From Pseudomonadota bacterium (GTDB lineage: Bacteria; Pseudomonadota; Alphaproteobacteria; Rhizobiales; Devosiaceae), in the NCBI GenBank assembly GCA_023390785.1, contig JAEWCE010000340.1, forward strand, positions 1 to 6,097: a DNA stretch of 6,097 bases, written 5' to 3'. The first letter of the stretch is position 1. Each line of letters begins with the position of its first letter. The notes below the pieces were generated by a model. It was not told the DNA's origin. It saw only the letters and a program-made list of their open reading frames with translations, and made no database searches. Position numbers and translations under genes: made by a program. This document shows, piece by piece, positions 5,296 to 6,097 of the stretch.

Positions 5296-5703
5296 TTAGA
5301 AGCGGCGGGGAGGACGGGGACCGCGGTCGAAACCGCCACCCGGGCGTCCGCCAGGGCGGTCGCCGCGCTCGTCGTCGCGGTCGCGCTTCTGCAGCATGGC
5401 CGAGGGGCCTTCCTCGAGCTCGTCAACGCGCACGGTCATGAAGCGCAGGATGTCTTCATTGATGCGCATCTGGCGCTCCATCTCGGCGACGGCCGGGGCC
5501 GGGGCGTCGATGTTGAGCAGGCTGTAATGGGCCTTGCGGTTCTTCTTGATACGGTAGCTGAGGGACTTGAGGCCCCAATATTCGTTCTTGGTGACCTTGC
5601 CGCCGCCCTGGGTGAGGACTTCGGTGAGGGCGTTGGTCAGTTCCTCGACCTGCTGGGGCGAAACGTCCTGGCGGGCCAGATAGATATGCTCATAGAGGGG
5701 CAT
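5296..5703 (-). CDS. rpsF: Small-subunit ribosomal protein S6
   Basis: S6 binds the central domain of 16S rRNA together with S18. The 135-residue product begins MPLYEHIYLARQD and has the ferredoxin-like core with YWGLKSLSYRIKKNRKAHY (42-60), followed by INEDILRFMTVRVDE (81-95). The tail (about 106-135) is a low-complexity stretch rich in Arg, Asp, Gly and Pro, ending RGPRPPRRF, as is common in alphaproteobacterial S6. The frame is open upstream to 5799, but the start at 5703 is chosen because AAGGAAGG lies six bases before it and the family begins at this methionine. It is the first gene of the rpsF-rpsR-rplI operon. Autoregulation by the S6-S18 dimer through the leader is known in several bacteria and is possible here. 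Confidence 0.97.
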   Translation of the reverse strand: MPLYEHIYLARQDVSPQQVEELTNALTEVLTQGGGKVTKNEYWGLKSLSYRIKKNRKAHYSLLNIDAPAPAVAEMERQMRINEDILRFMTVRVDELEEGPSAMLQKRDRDDERGDRPGGRPGGGFDRGPRPPRRF

Positions 5704-5854
5704 GAAGCGCCTTCCTTCTGGTTCAACACGGCATGCTCGGCGCGGAGCCCCCTTGAAGCCGGAAAGGCGACAAAGCAGTCTTCTAAAGAGCGGGAACACG
5801 GGAGGCCGGGAATTTCACCCTATCCGGCAAGCCCTGAGGCAATACCGAACCCTC

Positions 5855-5875
5855 CGTTCAGCCCCCGGCCGAACG
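5855..5875 (-). promoter_or_regulatory. Stem-loop in the rpsF leader region
   Basis: On the minus strand CGTTCGGC, loop CGGGG, GCTGAACG forms an 8-base stem with one G-U pair, extendable by a wobble and a U-A pair. It lies shortly after the proposed start of transcription. A second, weaker stem GCCGG/CCGGC spans 5828-5805. No T-run follows, so it is more likely a leader element than a terminator of the upstream antitoxin gene. I do not recognise the established S6-S18 RNA motif with certainty. Confidence 0.4.
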
Positions 5876-5887
5876 AATGCGAGGCAG

Positions 5888-5916
5888 GACATACGGGAAA
5901 TGGGCCCGGAGCGCAA
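5888..5916 (-). promoter_or_regulatory. Candidate promoter of rpsF-rpsR-rplI
   Basis: On the minus strand TTGCGC (5916-5911, preceded by C), a 17-base spacer and TATGTC (5893-5888) resemble the relaxed CTTGAC-N17-TATA-type promoter of alphaproteobacteria. Transcription would start near 5881, giving a leader of about 178 bases before rpsF. It lies just after the stop codon of the upstream antitoxin gene. Match to consensus is moderate. Confidence 0.35.
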
Positions 5917-5920
5917 GGCC

Positions 5921-6097
5921 TCAGGCAGCGTCCAGCCGGTAGGGACGGATCAGTACTTCAGCCGGGATGCCCCACGCATCATGCAGCTTGCGCGCCATCT
6001 CGAGCGTTATGGCCCGCTTGCGGTTGAGGATCTCCGACGCCCGCGACTTCGAGCCGAGAACTTCGGCAAGGTCCTTGGCCTGAAATCCGCCCAGTTC
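5921..6097 (-). CDS. HigA-like HTH antitoxin, C-terminal part (cut by the window edge)
   Basis: The last 58 codons of a gene that starts beyond the right edge. The fragment reads ELGGFQAKDLAEVLGSKSRA followed by SEILNRKRAITLEMARKL, with GIPAEVLIRPYRLDAA at the end. FQAKDLAEVLG and SRASEILNRKR are the two helices of an XRE-type helix-turn-helix, and the TLEMARKLHDAWGIPAEVLI end is characteristic of the HigA (COG5499, YgjM-like) antitoxin group, which represses its own promoter and neutralises a HigB mRNA-cleaving toxin. In this orientation a toxin gene, if present, would lie just outside the window to the right. Without it a solitary HTH regulator cannot be excluded. The gene points the same way as rpsF and ends 217 bases before it, with no clear terminator between. 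Confidence 0.75.
   Translation of the reverse strand, partial: ELGGFQAKDLAEVLGSKSRASEILNRKRAITLEMARKLHDAWGIPAEVLIRPYRLDAA

Noticed and set aside
5704..5799. Upstream start giving a 167-residue S6
   Set aside because: The added 32 residues are not family-like, and AAGGAAGG is ideally placed for the conserved start at 5703.
4981..6027. A 348-codon plus-strand frame across rpsR, rpsF and the leader
   Set aside because: It is antisense to two certain ribosomal protein genes and to the HigA-like fragment, and shows no domain.
1..6097. CRISPR array, tRNA, rRNA, insertion sequence or replication origin
   Set aside because: No regularly spaced repeats, no cloverleaf, no transposase reading frame and no cluster of DnaA boxes could be found on reading both strands.

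Overview
This is a GC-rich chromosomal window, most likely from an alphaproteobacterium of the Hyphomicrobiales (a Devosia-like genome would fit, but I cannot prove the genus). Four things point there: the gene set rpsF-rpsR-rplI with dnaB-alr, the long acidic tail of ribosomal protein L9, a perfect TTAA-N7-TTAAC box of the CtrA type in front of dnaB, and GANTC (CcrM-type) sites around it.

Layout from right to left, with most genes on the minus strand. The right edge (5921-6097) holds the C-terminal half of a HigA-like helix-turn-helix antitoxin. A 217-base leader and promoter region follows, then the ribosomal operon rpsF-rpsR-rplI (5703 to 4335), which ends at a strong hairpin terminator (4285-4310). 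The rpsR-rplI gap carries three consecutive GC-rich hairpins. Next come a broken LuxR-type HTH remnant on the plus strand (3976-4257) and an intact plus-strand cytochrome b561 gene (3395-3928). A divergent MarR-type regulator follows (3325-2894). Two near-identical palindromic operators lie between these last two genes. The replicative helicase gene dnaB (2697-1207) and alanine racemase gene alr (1210-74) then overlap by 4 bases and form the second housekeeping operon. The left edge looks like a palindromic intergenic repeat.

The ribosomal proteins serve translation, DnaB unwinds the replication fork and Alr supplies D-alanine for peptidoglycan, so this is a growth locus. In many relatives rplI is followed closely by dnaB. 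Here about 1.6 kb of accessory DNA (marR, b561 and the LuxR remnant) lies between them, leaving dnaB-alr with its own control region.

I see no wholly new system. The observations most worth a second look are the CtrA-type box at dnaB, the twin MarR operators spaced 20 bases apart, the LuxR remnant that has no start codon, and the hairpin cluster upstream of rplI.
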